In this document: piece by piece, positions 1-5,839 of the stretch
Layout: each line of letters starts with the position of its first letter
Position numbering within the stretch: the stretch's first letter is position 1
Assembly (NCBI GenBank): GCA_030643245.1
Contig: DAOWME010000197.1
Coordinates: forward strand, 1-5,839
DNA length: 5,839 nucleotides
Origin: Deltaproteobacteria bacterium
GTDB taxonomy: Bacteria > Desulfobacterota > UBA8473
Direction: 5' to 3'
The notes under the pieces: generated by a model
Database searches by the model: none
What the model was told of the DNA's origin: nothing
What the model saw: only the letters and a program-made list of their open reading frames with translations
Program-made: the position numbers and the translations under genes

Positions 1-1
1 A

Positions 2-115
2 AACGATGAAATGAAAGAGACCATGGATTATGCCGAATGGATTGGAGAGTACAGGCTACTGGAACGATTGCGTGAGAAAGCCGAGACACTGAGGGATATC
101 CGGTTTGCGAATTGA
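2..115 (+). CDS. C-terminal fragment of an unrecognised protein, possible antitoxin partner of the downstream TumE-like gene
   Basis: Only the last 37 codons lie in the window, ending in TGA at 113-115. The gene runs off the left edge. The visible peptide is strongly charged and looks helical, with a YAEW segment followed by Leu/Arg/Glu-rich repeats (RLLERLREKAETL) and the end RFAN. I do not recognise the family from this piece. The inference that it is an antitoxin rests on context: it overlaps the TumE-like gene by 11 nt on the same strand, the arrangement usual for two-gene toxin-antitoxin operons, and TumE-family toxins are known to be paired with a small upstream partner. It could instead be the end of an unrelated gene of the BREX operon, although the residues do not resemble the PglX C-termini I know. 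The open frame is solid; the role is uncertain. Confidence 0.5.
   Translation, partial: NDEMKETMDYAEWIGEYRLLERLREKAETLRDIRFAN
91..96 (+). promoter_or_regulatory. Ribosome binding site supporting the TTG start of the TumE-like gene
   Basis: The purine run GAGGGA ends 8 nt before TTG at 105-107, which is good Shine-Dalgarno spacing. A stop codon (TGA 90-92) closes the frame just upstream, and no ATG or GTG lies between it and the first conserved residues. The TTG is therefore the best start. The site lies inside the coding end of the preceding gene, so the two genes are likely translationally coupled. Confidence 0.6.
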
Positions 116-494
116 AGAATACTTTCGGCATATTCAGAAGACAGTTGATTCATGCCCTGTTATTCAGTTATCAAGGATTACATTTGAAAAACGGAGTACA
201 TTCGAGGGCTTCATTCGTGGCGAGATCTATTTTGTGGATGGTTCAGTGCTTCATTTGCGTGAGTTTCTTGATGTTGAAACGGCTGAAGATCGTTTAATGT
301 ATGTTTATCAATATATAACCGCATCAAAAAAGCTAGTTTTCCGTTATGATAATACAGGTCATCATAAGAAACTACGCCTTCCAACTTATCCGCATCACAA
401 GCATCAAGGCTGTGAAGATAATGTTATCCCTTCGACAGCACCGGATTTAGCGAGCGTTCTTGATGAAATCGATTCATTAGTCAAATTACCCTGA
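105..494 (+). CDS. tumE: TumE/DUF6516-family toxin-like protein
   Basis: A 129-residue protein that I recognise as a member of the TumE (DUF6516) toxin family, which is annotated as the toxin half of type II-like toxin-antitoxin pairs. What is seen: an N-terminal helical/strand region, then the family-typical core GSVLHLREF, a YQY segment, an FRYDN motif followed by paired histidines (GHH), and the hallmark PHHKH cluster around residues 96-100, ending in a VLDEI helix. The full length is typical, so the protein looks intact. The biochemical target is not evident from sequence; the conserved Asp/Asn/His cluster suggests a catalytic or metal-binding centre, but that is inference. It starts at TTG with a good RBS, overlaps the upstream partial gene by 11 nt, and ends 75 nt before pglZ on the same strand. 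It may therefore be co-transcribed with the BREX genes and act as an accessory or back-up abortive module. Confidence 0.75.
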   Translation: MRIEEYFRHIQKTVDSCPVIQLSRITFEKRSTFEGFIRGEIYFVDGSVLHLREFLDVETAEDRLMYVYQYITASKKLVFRYDNTGHHKKLRLPTYPHHKHQGCEDNVIPSTAPDLASVLDEIDSLVKLP

Positions 495-529
495 CCGGTA
501 TTTATTACTTAATAGATGAAGAGGTCAGG
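490..529 (+). repeat. Inverted repeat across the tumE stop and the pglZ leader
   Basis: CCTGACC at 490-496 and GGTCAGG at 523-529 are perfect reverse complements, separated by a 26-nt AT-rich loop. The left arm includes the tumE stop codon (492-494). The right arm overlaps the GAGG that would serve the small leader ORF beginning at 529. No T-run follows, so it is not a standard intrinsic terminator. It could be an mRNA hairpin modulating translation between toxin and pglZ, or an operator. With arms of only 7 bp it may also be chance. Confidence 0.3.
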
Positions 530-573
530 TGGGCAAAGTCACAGTCAAACGGGCAAGTAAGCCATTTCGATGA
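529..573 (+). other. Possible 14-codon leader ORF overlapping the pglZ start
   Basis: A GTG at 529 opens a frame encoding a 14-residue basic peptide (GKVTVKRASKPFR after the initiator). It ends at TGA 571-573 and so shares ATGA with the pglZ start at 570. A GAGG at 521-524 lies about 4 nt upstream of the GTG, somewhat too close for a strong RBS. Since pglZ itself has no obvious Shine-Dalgarno sequence, this ORF could deliver ribosomes to pglZ by stop-start coupling. Alternatives are the relic of a gene end that once preceded pglZ before the toxin pair was inserted, or chance. No homology is recognised. Confidence 0.25.
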
Positions 574-3233
574 ATAGTTCAGCCATAGAAAAATGGTTAG
601 TAGATGAATTTTCCAAGCGTTTCCAACATAAGGCAAGCGAATACCTTACTACGCTCATCTGGTTTGATCCAAACCGCTACTGGCTTCTATCTGTACCATG
701 GCTAATTGACAGATCGGTCCACTGGACCTTCTCATTGGATGACGGCTATAGAGTTCCGATGAAGTTCATCGCGGTCGGTCCCGATATACCGGACGGAAAG
801 GGCCAAAGCCCATTAAGAATTCGACTCTCTATCCTCTCAGACCGCATATCCCATTCTGACCAAGAAAGTTTGATAGATTGGAAACAGCTTTCACGATGGA
901 TTATTTATTATCCATATCCGGTCGATTGGCTCAATGAAGCTACAAGGCCCAAGAAGAGCATGCCTATGTCGTGGCTTATGCCGTTTTGTGAGGCAGGGTT
1001 GGAATGGGGATACAAAGGGGGCGACGAAGAAAAATTGCCCGCCTTTCTGCGCGGGCGTGGCGTGGACATTACAAAAGACAAAAGGCAGCTTGCAGATATG
1101 TACTACGTCTCAAAATCAGACCGATCAGCATCCCCGCTGTCACGCCTTGTGGCGCAAAATCTGGATAAGCCCATTGAATTCTGGAAGGGAAGGTCGTGGG
1201 ACTTGAATACAGTTCAGAATGAACTGGTGGGTGACCTGGGCCGACAAATGGAAGAGCTGTTGGTTGCGCCTGAAGCGACTGTAGAACGGCTGGACCAGGA
1301 TAGTATTCTGGAAGATTTTCTATCTCGTCTGAAGAACTTTTTAGGTGGAACATGGGATTCTCAGTCTGTAATCAGTCATCCCGCAGGTTTCAGCCAAGAC
1401 CTTGTCAGACATGTAGCGTTGTCCACAACCTGGAAGATCACAGGCTATGACGCAGCATTTCCGTTTGTCCCGGAGTTACCTCCCCAATATAAAACTGAGC
1501 ATTGTAAGGAAACTGTTTTTGATTGGCTGAAAATACCGGAGGTTGGGGAGGTTTATATAAACACGTGTCGAAGCCTGGAAAAAGAAGGTCTAAATCTGGT
1601 CGCAAATGTGGATATTAAGAAGCGTGGCCACGTCTTTCCTCATCTAATACTGCAAAACTGGCATGAATTAAGAGAGAAACTTGAAGATGCTGCTGACACC
1701 TCATTGAGAAATATTCGGTCTGTCCTGAAAAATATTCAAGTAGATGACTATGACAAGGTTTGGGATGAACTCATACCGGGAGAGCTGGGCTGGGACTGGC
1801 TCGCTCTATTGAAAGATATGGAGCAAAGGATTTCTGATGGAGAATCCTGGTTGATAGTGTCTGATGCACATGATCTTGAGGCGTGCCTTATACAGTTTTC
1901 AGACCCAGAGAATGGCTGGTGGAAGGTTGACGACATTTTCAGAAAGCTCCTGGTCCTTGCTGTGGATGATCCTCATGGCGACTTGATAAGAGCCTTGGGT
2001 TTACCGTTATACAATTCTTGGGTTAAGGCTTCCGGTGAAGGTTTTACAAAAGCATTCGTAAATACTCCTGACGTGCAATCACTTGAGAAAATTCCCCACG
2101 TTACAAAAGCAACTGAAGTCCTCTGGTCTTTGCCGGATGGTAAAAAGCGTAAGGCCGTGATATTTGTGGATGCGCTACGATATGATCTTGCCATGGAGGT
2201 AAGCCGCTATTTCGAGAAAGCGGGACTTGAAGTTCGCGTAAAACCATGGCTTGCTGATCTTCCCTCTAAGACCGAGGTGGGAATGAGTCGACTGCTCCCT
2301 GATTGTGATCTCAAAATGGATTTTAAGAACAAAAAAATCATGGTTATCCATAATGAGAGAAATTTCGGAGTAAAAAGCAATCGGATTGAGTTGTTGAAAC
2401 GGAAATTTGGGAAAGATCTCGCCACAATCGAGATGAAAGAGCTAAACAAACCCAATCTCAAGGGCATAAAGGCTAAGATCCTGGCGGTGTTTACCAAGGA
2501 CATTGATGCTGAGGGCGAAGCTAAAGGCCTTGGGCTTGTAAAAGACATTGAGAAGGAAATAGCTGAAATAGCCCAAAAGGTGCAAGTGCTTGCCAAATGT
2601 GGATATTCTGAGGTGCATCTCGTAACAGACCATGGCTTTCTACTTAGTTCATCAGATGGATTGATCAAATGGAAGAGTCCTCAAGGGGCAGATGTATGTG
2701 GGCGACGCTTCGCTATTATACCTAGAAATATTGGTACTGATTTGCCGGCAATTCTGTCCCCATGGGACGATAATCATTGGCTGGCATTACCTCCTGCCCG
2801 TACTGTATTTATGGCTGGTGGGCAGACTGAATACCTGCATGGCGGGGCATCACTACAGGAGGTCGTTATCCCTCATATTCGTGCCGAGGTGCAGGAACAG
2901 GCTCTCTATGTTGTCTTGACAATGTTGGTGGATAAAGAGGTTGTTGATTCCGGTACCGTGAAGGTCGTTTTGAAGGGCAAAAGCCCGATCGAGCAATTGT
3001 CTCTTGCCTTCATGCCAACCGTATTGATTCCTAGATCAGGTAGTTTAATAGCAGAATGGAAAGGACAACCCGTATCGAAATCCAAAAATTTTGAGTTGGG
3101 AGTGAGAGATAAGCTCAAGCTGACCCTGTTTCTTGATCGGGGACTCAGACAAGGTGACGAAGTGAACATAATAGCGAAAGACAACAAAGAAGTGCTTGCA
3201 ACCAAAACATTGAAGGTGATTCGAGATGTCTAA
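570..3233 (+). CDS. pglZ: BREX phosphatase-fold protein PglZ
   Basis: PglZ is a core BREX protein with an alkaline-phosphatase-superfamily fold. It is needed for phage restriction and usually for BREX methylation, in complex with other BREX proteins in the cytoplasm. The N-terminal half (about 1-510) holds the usual helical region, opening with a conserved WFDP segment near residue 31. The PglZ domain follows: FVDALRYD at 532-539 (metal ligand D534), the nucleophile loop LPSKTEVGM at 564-572 with T568 the likely nucleophile, TDHGF at 686-690 (ligands D687, H688), and LHGGASLQE at 756-764 (H757). All expected active-site positions are kept. Residues from about 770 to the end look like a beta-rich C-terminal domain. 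The length of 887 is in the family range. ATG 570 is the first start after an in-frame TAA at 558-560; no clear RBS precedes it. It overlaps brxL by 8 nt. The pglZ-brxL order fits BREX type 1 or type 4; upstream genes needed to decide are outside the window. Confidence 0.95.
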   Translation: MNSSAIEKWLVDEFSKRFQHKASEYLTTLIWFDPNRYWLLSVPWLIDRSVHWTFSLDDGYRVPMKFIAVGPDIPDGKGQSPLRIRLSILSDRISHSDQESLIDWKQLSRWIIYYPYPVDWLNEATRPKKSMPMSWLMPFCEAGLEWGYKGGDEEKLPAFLRGRGVDITKDKRQLADMYYVSKSDRSASPLSRLVAQNLDKPIEFWKGRSWDLNTVQNELVGDLGRQMEELLVAPEATVERLDQDSILEDFLSRLKNFLGGTWDSQSVISHPAGFSQDLVRHVALSTTWKITGYDAAFPFVPELPPQYKTEHCKETVFDWLKIPEVGEVYINTCRSLEKEGLNLVANVDIKKRGHVFPHLILQNWHELREKLEDAADTSLRNIRSVLKNIQVDDYDKVWDELIPGELGWDWLALLKDMEQRISDGESWLIVSDAHDLEACLIQFSDPENGWWKVDDIFRKLLVLAVDDPHGDLIRALGLPLYNSWVKASGEGFTKAFVNTPDVQSLEKIPHVTKATEVLWSLPDGKKRKAVIFVDALRYDLAMEVSRYFEKAGLEVRVKPWLADLPSKTEVGMSRLLPDCDLKMDFKNKKIMVIHNERNFGVKSNRIELLKRKFGKDLATIEMKELNKPNLKGIKAKILAVFTKDIDAEGEAKGLGLVKDIEKEIAEIAQKVQVLAKCGYSEVHLVTDHGFLLSSSDGLIKWKSPQGADVCGRRFAIIPRNIGTDLPAILSPWDDNHWLALPPARTVFMAGGQTEYLHGGASLQEVVIPHIRAEVQEQALYVVLTMLVDKEVVDSGTVKVVLKGKSPIEQLSLAFMPTVLIPRSGSLIAEWKGQPVSKSKNFELGVRDKLKLTLFLDRGLRQGDEVNIIAKDNKEVLATKTLKVIRDV
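3212..3220 (+). promoter_or_regulatory. Ribosome binding site of brxL inside the pglZ end
   Basis: GAAGGTGAT lies in the last codons of pglZ, with its GGTGA core 6 nt before ATG 3226. This supports the upstream brxL start. A second candidate, GAGGGA at 3235-3240, sits 9 nt before an in-frame ATG at 3250, which would give a protein 8 residues shorter. Both starts are plausible; either way brxL translation is tied to pglZ. Confidence 0.5.
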
Positions 3234-5313
3234 CGAGGGAAAACAGAGCATGTCTTTGTTTGCGATCCCCGGTTCACAGCCGGATGAATTGGATAGAAAG
3301 GTCCGTTCACTTTTCCCTGGCGTGACGGTCCGCAAAGATCTGGTTCGGAGGATGCGTAGCGCTTACAGCGTGCCAACTTTTGTGATTGAGTTTTTGCTTG
3401 GAAGATACTGTTCCGACCCCGATGATGAGGTCGTGCGAGAAGGAATGGAATATGTAAGGCAAACACTTTCTCTTAAGTATGCCAAACCTGATGAGAGAGA
3501 ATTGATCAAGTCGCGTATTGAGCAGCAACGGCGCTATGAACTAATTGAAAAGGTTGCAGTTCGCCTTGTAGAAGAAGATAACCAGTATTGGGCAGAGCTG
3601 AAGAATATTGACATAAAATATGTACGAATTGATTCATCTGAAATCAGAAAACATGAGAGGCTGCTGACCGGAGGTCTCTGGGCCGAAGTTGAGATTGAGT
3701 ATGATGACAGCTTTCAGTTTAAGGGCAAGACGCGCCCTTTTATTATTAGAGAGCTACGCCCTATCCAGGTTTCAAACCTTGAGTTGGACAGTTTGCGCGA
3801 AAACCGTACACAGTTTACCACGGGGGAATGGCTCAATTTTCTCATCCGAAGCCTCGGCTTCAGGGAAGACCATCCATATTTTACACAAAGGCGAAAGATG
3901 CTTCATGTAGCCAGGCTGATACCTTTAGTGGAAAAAAACTACAATTTGGTTGAATTGGGACCGAGGGGTACCGGCAAGAGTTTCGTATACCAACAGGTCA
4001 GCCCATATTCACACCTTATATCAGGGGGGCAGACCACAGCAGCTCAGATGTTTGTCAATCTGAATACCGGGCAAAAAGGGCTCGTTGCCCTCTGGGATAC
4101 AGTAGCTTTCGATGAGATGCCAAGAGGGGGATTTGAAGACAAGAAGGTCATCGATATTTGCAAGAATTATATGGAGGACGGGCAGTTCAGCCGGGGAAGG
4201 GAGATCATAGCCGCGGAAGGGTCAGTAGTGTTTGTGGGGAATTTGGATGGCGATATCGAGACCATACTTCGTACCAGTCATCTTTTTTATCCCATGCCGA
4301 AGCAAATGGATCTTGCCTTTTTTGATCGTATTCACTGTTATCTTCCTGGATGGGAGTTCGAAAAGACAGGGGATGCATATTACACATCCCATTTAGGATT
4401 GGTTTCAGATTTCCTTGCGGAGGTGCTGACTAAACTTCGTAAAGATAGCTATACCCATCGTCCTGAGGAATTCTATCATTTTGGAAGCCATCTTTCCGGC
4501 AGGGACCAGAAGTCAGTTCGAAAGACGGTTTCAGGGCTGATTAAATTGCTTCACCCTCATGGTGACGTAACCAAGGAAGAGCTTTCAAAGTACATTGAAT
4601 TTGCCATGGAGATGCGCAGAAGAGTGAAGGAACAACTCAAGAAAATGGGGGGCATGGAATATTGGGATGTGAATTTTTCATTCATTGAAAAAGAAACGGC
4701 GGAAGAAAAATTTGTCCAGTTGCCTGAGTCCGGTGGAGGGCAAATTATTCCCGCCGAAACAATGTCACCCGGAAGTGTTTATAGCATTGGGTTTGACGCC
4801 GAGGATAAAAAGATCGCCCTTTTTCTTATACAGACCCAGACAAATAAGGGGTCGGGCCGTATCATTCCGCTTGGAAATCTGAGTTCGCGCATGAAAGAGG
4901 CAATCAAGGTTGCTGATGCTTACCTGAAGGCCAATATTAGGAAATTTGGGATCGAGAAAGATCTGAAAAGCTATGACTTCTCAATCCAGGCCTTAAACCT
5001 GAGCCAGGCAAAAGAAGGCACAGAAACTGCCGTGGCCTTTTATGTGTCCATGGTATCTGCCATCCTGGAGAAACCTCTTAAGGAGCAGTCGGTTGTGCTG
5101 GGGGAAATGAGTGTTGGGGGCATTTTGATGAGAGTAAGCAATCTAGTAGAACGGATGCAACTGGCTTTGGATTCAGGTGCTAAGAGAATCCTGTTACCAT
5201 CAGAGAACAAACGCGATCTTCCTGATGTGCCTGATATCCTGCTCAATAAAATCCAACCAGTATTTTATACAGACCCCACCAATGCAGCCATAAGGGCTAT
5301 GGATCTTGAATAG
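3226..5313 (+). CDS. brxL: BREX AAA+ ATPase with Lon-like domain, BrxL
   Basis: BrxL is the last gene of type 1 and type 4 BREX operons. Studied BrxL forms DNA-binding AAA+ assemblies resembling MCM helicases and is required for phage exclusion. The 695-residue protein has an N-terminal region typical of the family (LDRKV near 20, VRKDLVRRM near 40, FVIEFLLGRYC near 57). The AAA+ core has Walker A GPRGTGKS at 245-252 (K251), Walker B ending AFDEM at 294-298 (D296, E297), sensor-1 N339 after FVG, and FDR at 366-368 with R368 a candidate arginine finger. From about 513 to the end lies a Lon-like domain, including GEMSVGG at 626-632 and ILLPSEN near 659. Its catalytic Ser position appears to be E600 (KEGTET) and its catalytic Lys position V641 (NLVERM), so proteolysis is unlikely. 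The length matches the long BrxL form. It overlaps pglZ by 8 nt, and an alternative start at 3250 is possible. No terminator is obvious after its TAG. Confidence 0.95.
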   Translation: MSNEGKQSMSLFAIPGSQPDELDRKVRSLFPGVTVRKDLVRRMRSAYSVPTFVIEFLLGRYCSDPDDEVVREGMEYVRQTLSLKYAKPDERELIKSRIEQQRRYELIEKVAVRLVEEDNQYWAELKNIDIKYVRIDSSEIRKHERLLTGGLWAEVEIEYDDSFQFKGKTRPFIIRELRPIQVSNLELDSLRENRTQFTTGEWLNFLIRSLGFREDHPYFTQRRKMLHVARLIPLVEKNYNLVELGPRGTGKSFVYQQVSPYSHLISGGQTTAAQMFVNLNTGQKGLVALWDTVAFDEMPRGGFEDKKVIDICKNYMEDGQFSRGREIIAAEGSVVFVGNLDGDIETILRTSHLFYPMPKQMDLAFFDRIHCYLPGWEFEKTGDAYYTSHLGLVSDFLAEVLTKLRKDSYTHRPEEFYHFGSHLSGRDQKSVRKTVSGLIKLLHPHGDVTKEELSKYIEFAMEMRRRVKEQLKKMGGMEYWDVNFSFIEKETAEEKFVQLPESGGGQIIPAETMSPGSVYSIGFDAEDKKIALFLIQTQTNKGSGRIIPLGNLSSRMKEAIKVADAYLKANIRKFGIEKDLKSYDFSIQALNLSQAKEGTETAVAFYVSMVSAILEKPLKEQSVVLGEMSVGGILMRVSNLVERMQLALDSGAKRILLPSENKRDLPDVPDILLNKIQPVFYTDPTNAAIRAMDLE

Positions 5314-5340
5314 GGTCTAGATCACATCTTAAATATTAAG

Positions 5341-5811
5341 GATCAGTGGAAAATAGGGGATGGCCTGAAATATTGACGTTTTCAAGGGGAACCAGACTTT
5401 ATTATCAACTACGACATCAAATACCGTATGGGACTGCAATAAGAGAGGATCAGGAAGCAACTGTTATGACCATAGCAATGGCCAATTCAACGCATTGGCC
5501 AGATCCACAACACTATTCAGGTCTACAACATGCGGTACAAGGGTTCCGTTGAAGACCGCGTACATGACTTACTTTCCAGCCGCCTGCAGGACATACATGC
5601 CTTGTTTGGCCAGATCCCGGATGTGCTGGAAGATGTTTGGGTTGCCATAGCCCTGGGTGAGAAAGAGAAGGCCAAAAAGATTATTGATGCCTTGCCAAAA
5701 TCTCACCCCTTTGAGATTCGCTATTCGAAAGTTGAAAAAATCGACTGGGATTCCTGCCGCAATGTCTTGGATCAACGGGAAAAAGAATGCATTCTCAAGA
5801 AGCAATGGTAA
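5341..5811 (+). pseudogene. C-terminal relic of a SNF2-type helicase (DrmD-like tail)
   Basis: Reading one frame throughout, residues of the C-terminal RecA lobe of a superfamily 2 SNF2 helicase appear: GDGL at 5356-5367 (motif V region), FIINYDI at 5398-5418, then IQRIGQ at 5485-5502 (motif VI), IQVYNMRYKGSVEDRVH beginning at 5515, and the tail LFGQIPDVLEDVW. After this comes an ALGE...ALPKSHPFEIRYSKVEKIDW segment ending in TAA 5809-5811. The frame is broken by stops at 5374, 5440, 5467 and 5473, and the distance from NYD to RIGQ is about 9 codons longer than normal. The whole N-terminal lobe with Walker A and DEAH motifs is missing; brxL occupies that space. The tail recalls helicases of defence islands, notably DrmD of DISARM; this is from memory of the family, not a search. 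The start of the relic is approximate. An ORF from ATG 5530 covers only the last 93 codons and has no RBS, so expression is unlikely. Confidence 0.75.
5479..5501 (+). repeat. Perfect 8-bp hairpin inside the helicase relic
   Basis: TGGCCAAT (5479-5486) and ATTGGCCA (5494-5501) are perfect reverse complements around a 7-nt loop. The right arm encodes the conserved IGQ of helicase motif VI; the left arm falls where the preceding Q-R-I-G-R of that motif should be. No T-run follows, so it is not an intrinsic terminator in itself. It may be a scar of a quasi-palindrome template-switch mutation that helped to kill the gene, or chance. Confidence 0.4.
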
Positions 5812-5839
5812 TCACTTTTGCTTGTTATCGTTGATTGAC

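Noticed and set aside
495..569. A promoter for pglZ in the AT-rich spacer
   Set aside because: The stretch around 501-515 is AT-rich, but I could not match a convincing -35/-10 pair at proper spacing. Read-through from upstream is equally likely.
2207..2668. A 153-codon open frame on the minus strand inside pglZ
   Set aside because: It lies over the conserved PglZ catalytic domain on the opposite strand, its peptide is Ser/Phe/Leu-rich as expected of an antisense shadow, and no family is recognisable.
570..5313. Firm assignment to BREX type 1 or type 4
   Set aside because: Both types end in pglZ-brxL. The genes that tell them apart (pglX, brxA and brxB versus brxP) are not in the window.
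5328..5340. CTTAA-ATA-TTAAG stem after brxL as a terminator
   Set aside because: Only five A/T-dominated pairs and no following T-run, so it would not form a stable terminator hairpin.
5346..5552. A 68-codon open frame downstream of brxL
   Set aside because: It reads out of frame with the helicase similarity that covers the same bases, has no recognisable family and no good RBS. It is a by-product of the decayed helicase sequence.
5530..5811. A 93-codon ORF taken as an independent small gene
   Set aside because: Similarity to the SNF2 helicase continues upstream of its ATG in the same frame (IQVYN), and there is no RBS before the ATG. It is the open tail of a pseudogene, not a separate gene.

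Overview
The window carries the 3' end of a BREX phage-defence operon from a bacterium, read entirely on the + strand. The two large genes are the alkaline-phosphatase-fold protein PglZ (570-3233) and the AAA+/Lon-like protein BrxL (3226-5313). They overlap by 8 nt and are clearly translated as a unit. PglZ followed by BrxL is how BREX types 1 and 4 end. The usual upstream members (brxA, brxB, brxC and pglX for type 1; brxP and brxC for type 4) are not in the window, so the subtype cannot be fixed. Base composition looks moderate, with no strong codon bias by eye. No rRNA, tRNA or taxon-specific marker is present, so I cannot place the organism beyond a mesic-GC bacterium.

Layout. 1-115: the last 37 codons of an unrecognised gene. 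105-494: a small protein of the TumE/DUF6516 toxin family, starting at TTG and overlapping the previous gene by 11 nt. These two probably form a toxin-antitoxin pair sitting directly before pglZ. 495-569: a short spacer with a 7-bp inverted repeat and a possible 14-codon leader ORF whose stop overlaps the pglZ start (ATGA). 570-5313: pglZ and brxL. 5314-5340: spacer with no convincing terminator. About 5341-5811: the decayed C-terminal end of a SNF2-type helicase, still readable in one frame but broken by four stop codons near its 5' end. Its tail resembles defence-island helicases such as DrmD of DISARM. 5812-5839: nothing recognisable.

Working together. In BREX, PglZ and BrxL act with BrxB, BrxC and the methyltransferase PglX to mark host DNA and block replication of phage DNA. 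PglZ here keeps every expected metal-binding and nucleophile position, and BrxL keeps its Walker A, Walker B and sensor motifs, so both look functional. The Lon-like domain of BrxL lacks both members of the Lon Ser-Lys dyad, which argues for a structural or DNA-handling role rather than proteolysis. The adjacent toxin-antitoxin pair and helicase relic fit a defence island with recurrent gene gain and loss. I see no wholly new system; the less ordinary points are the TA pair in front of pglZ, the dyad loss, the helicase relic and the small leader ORF.
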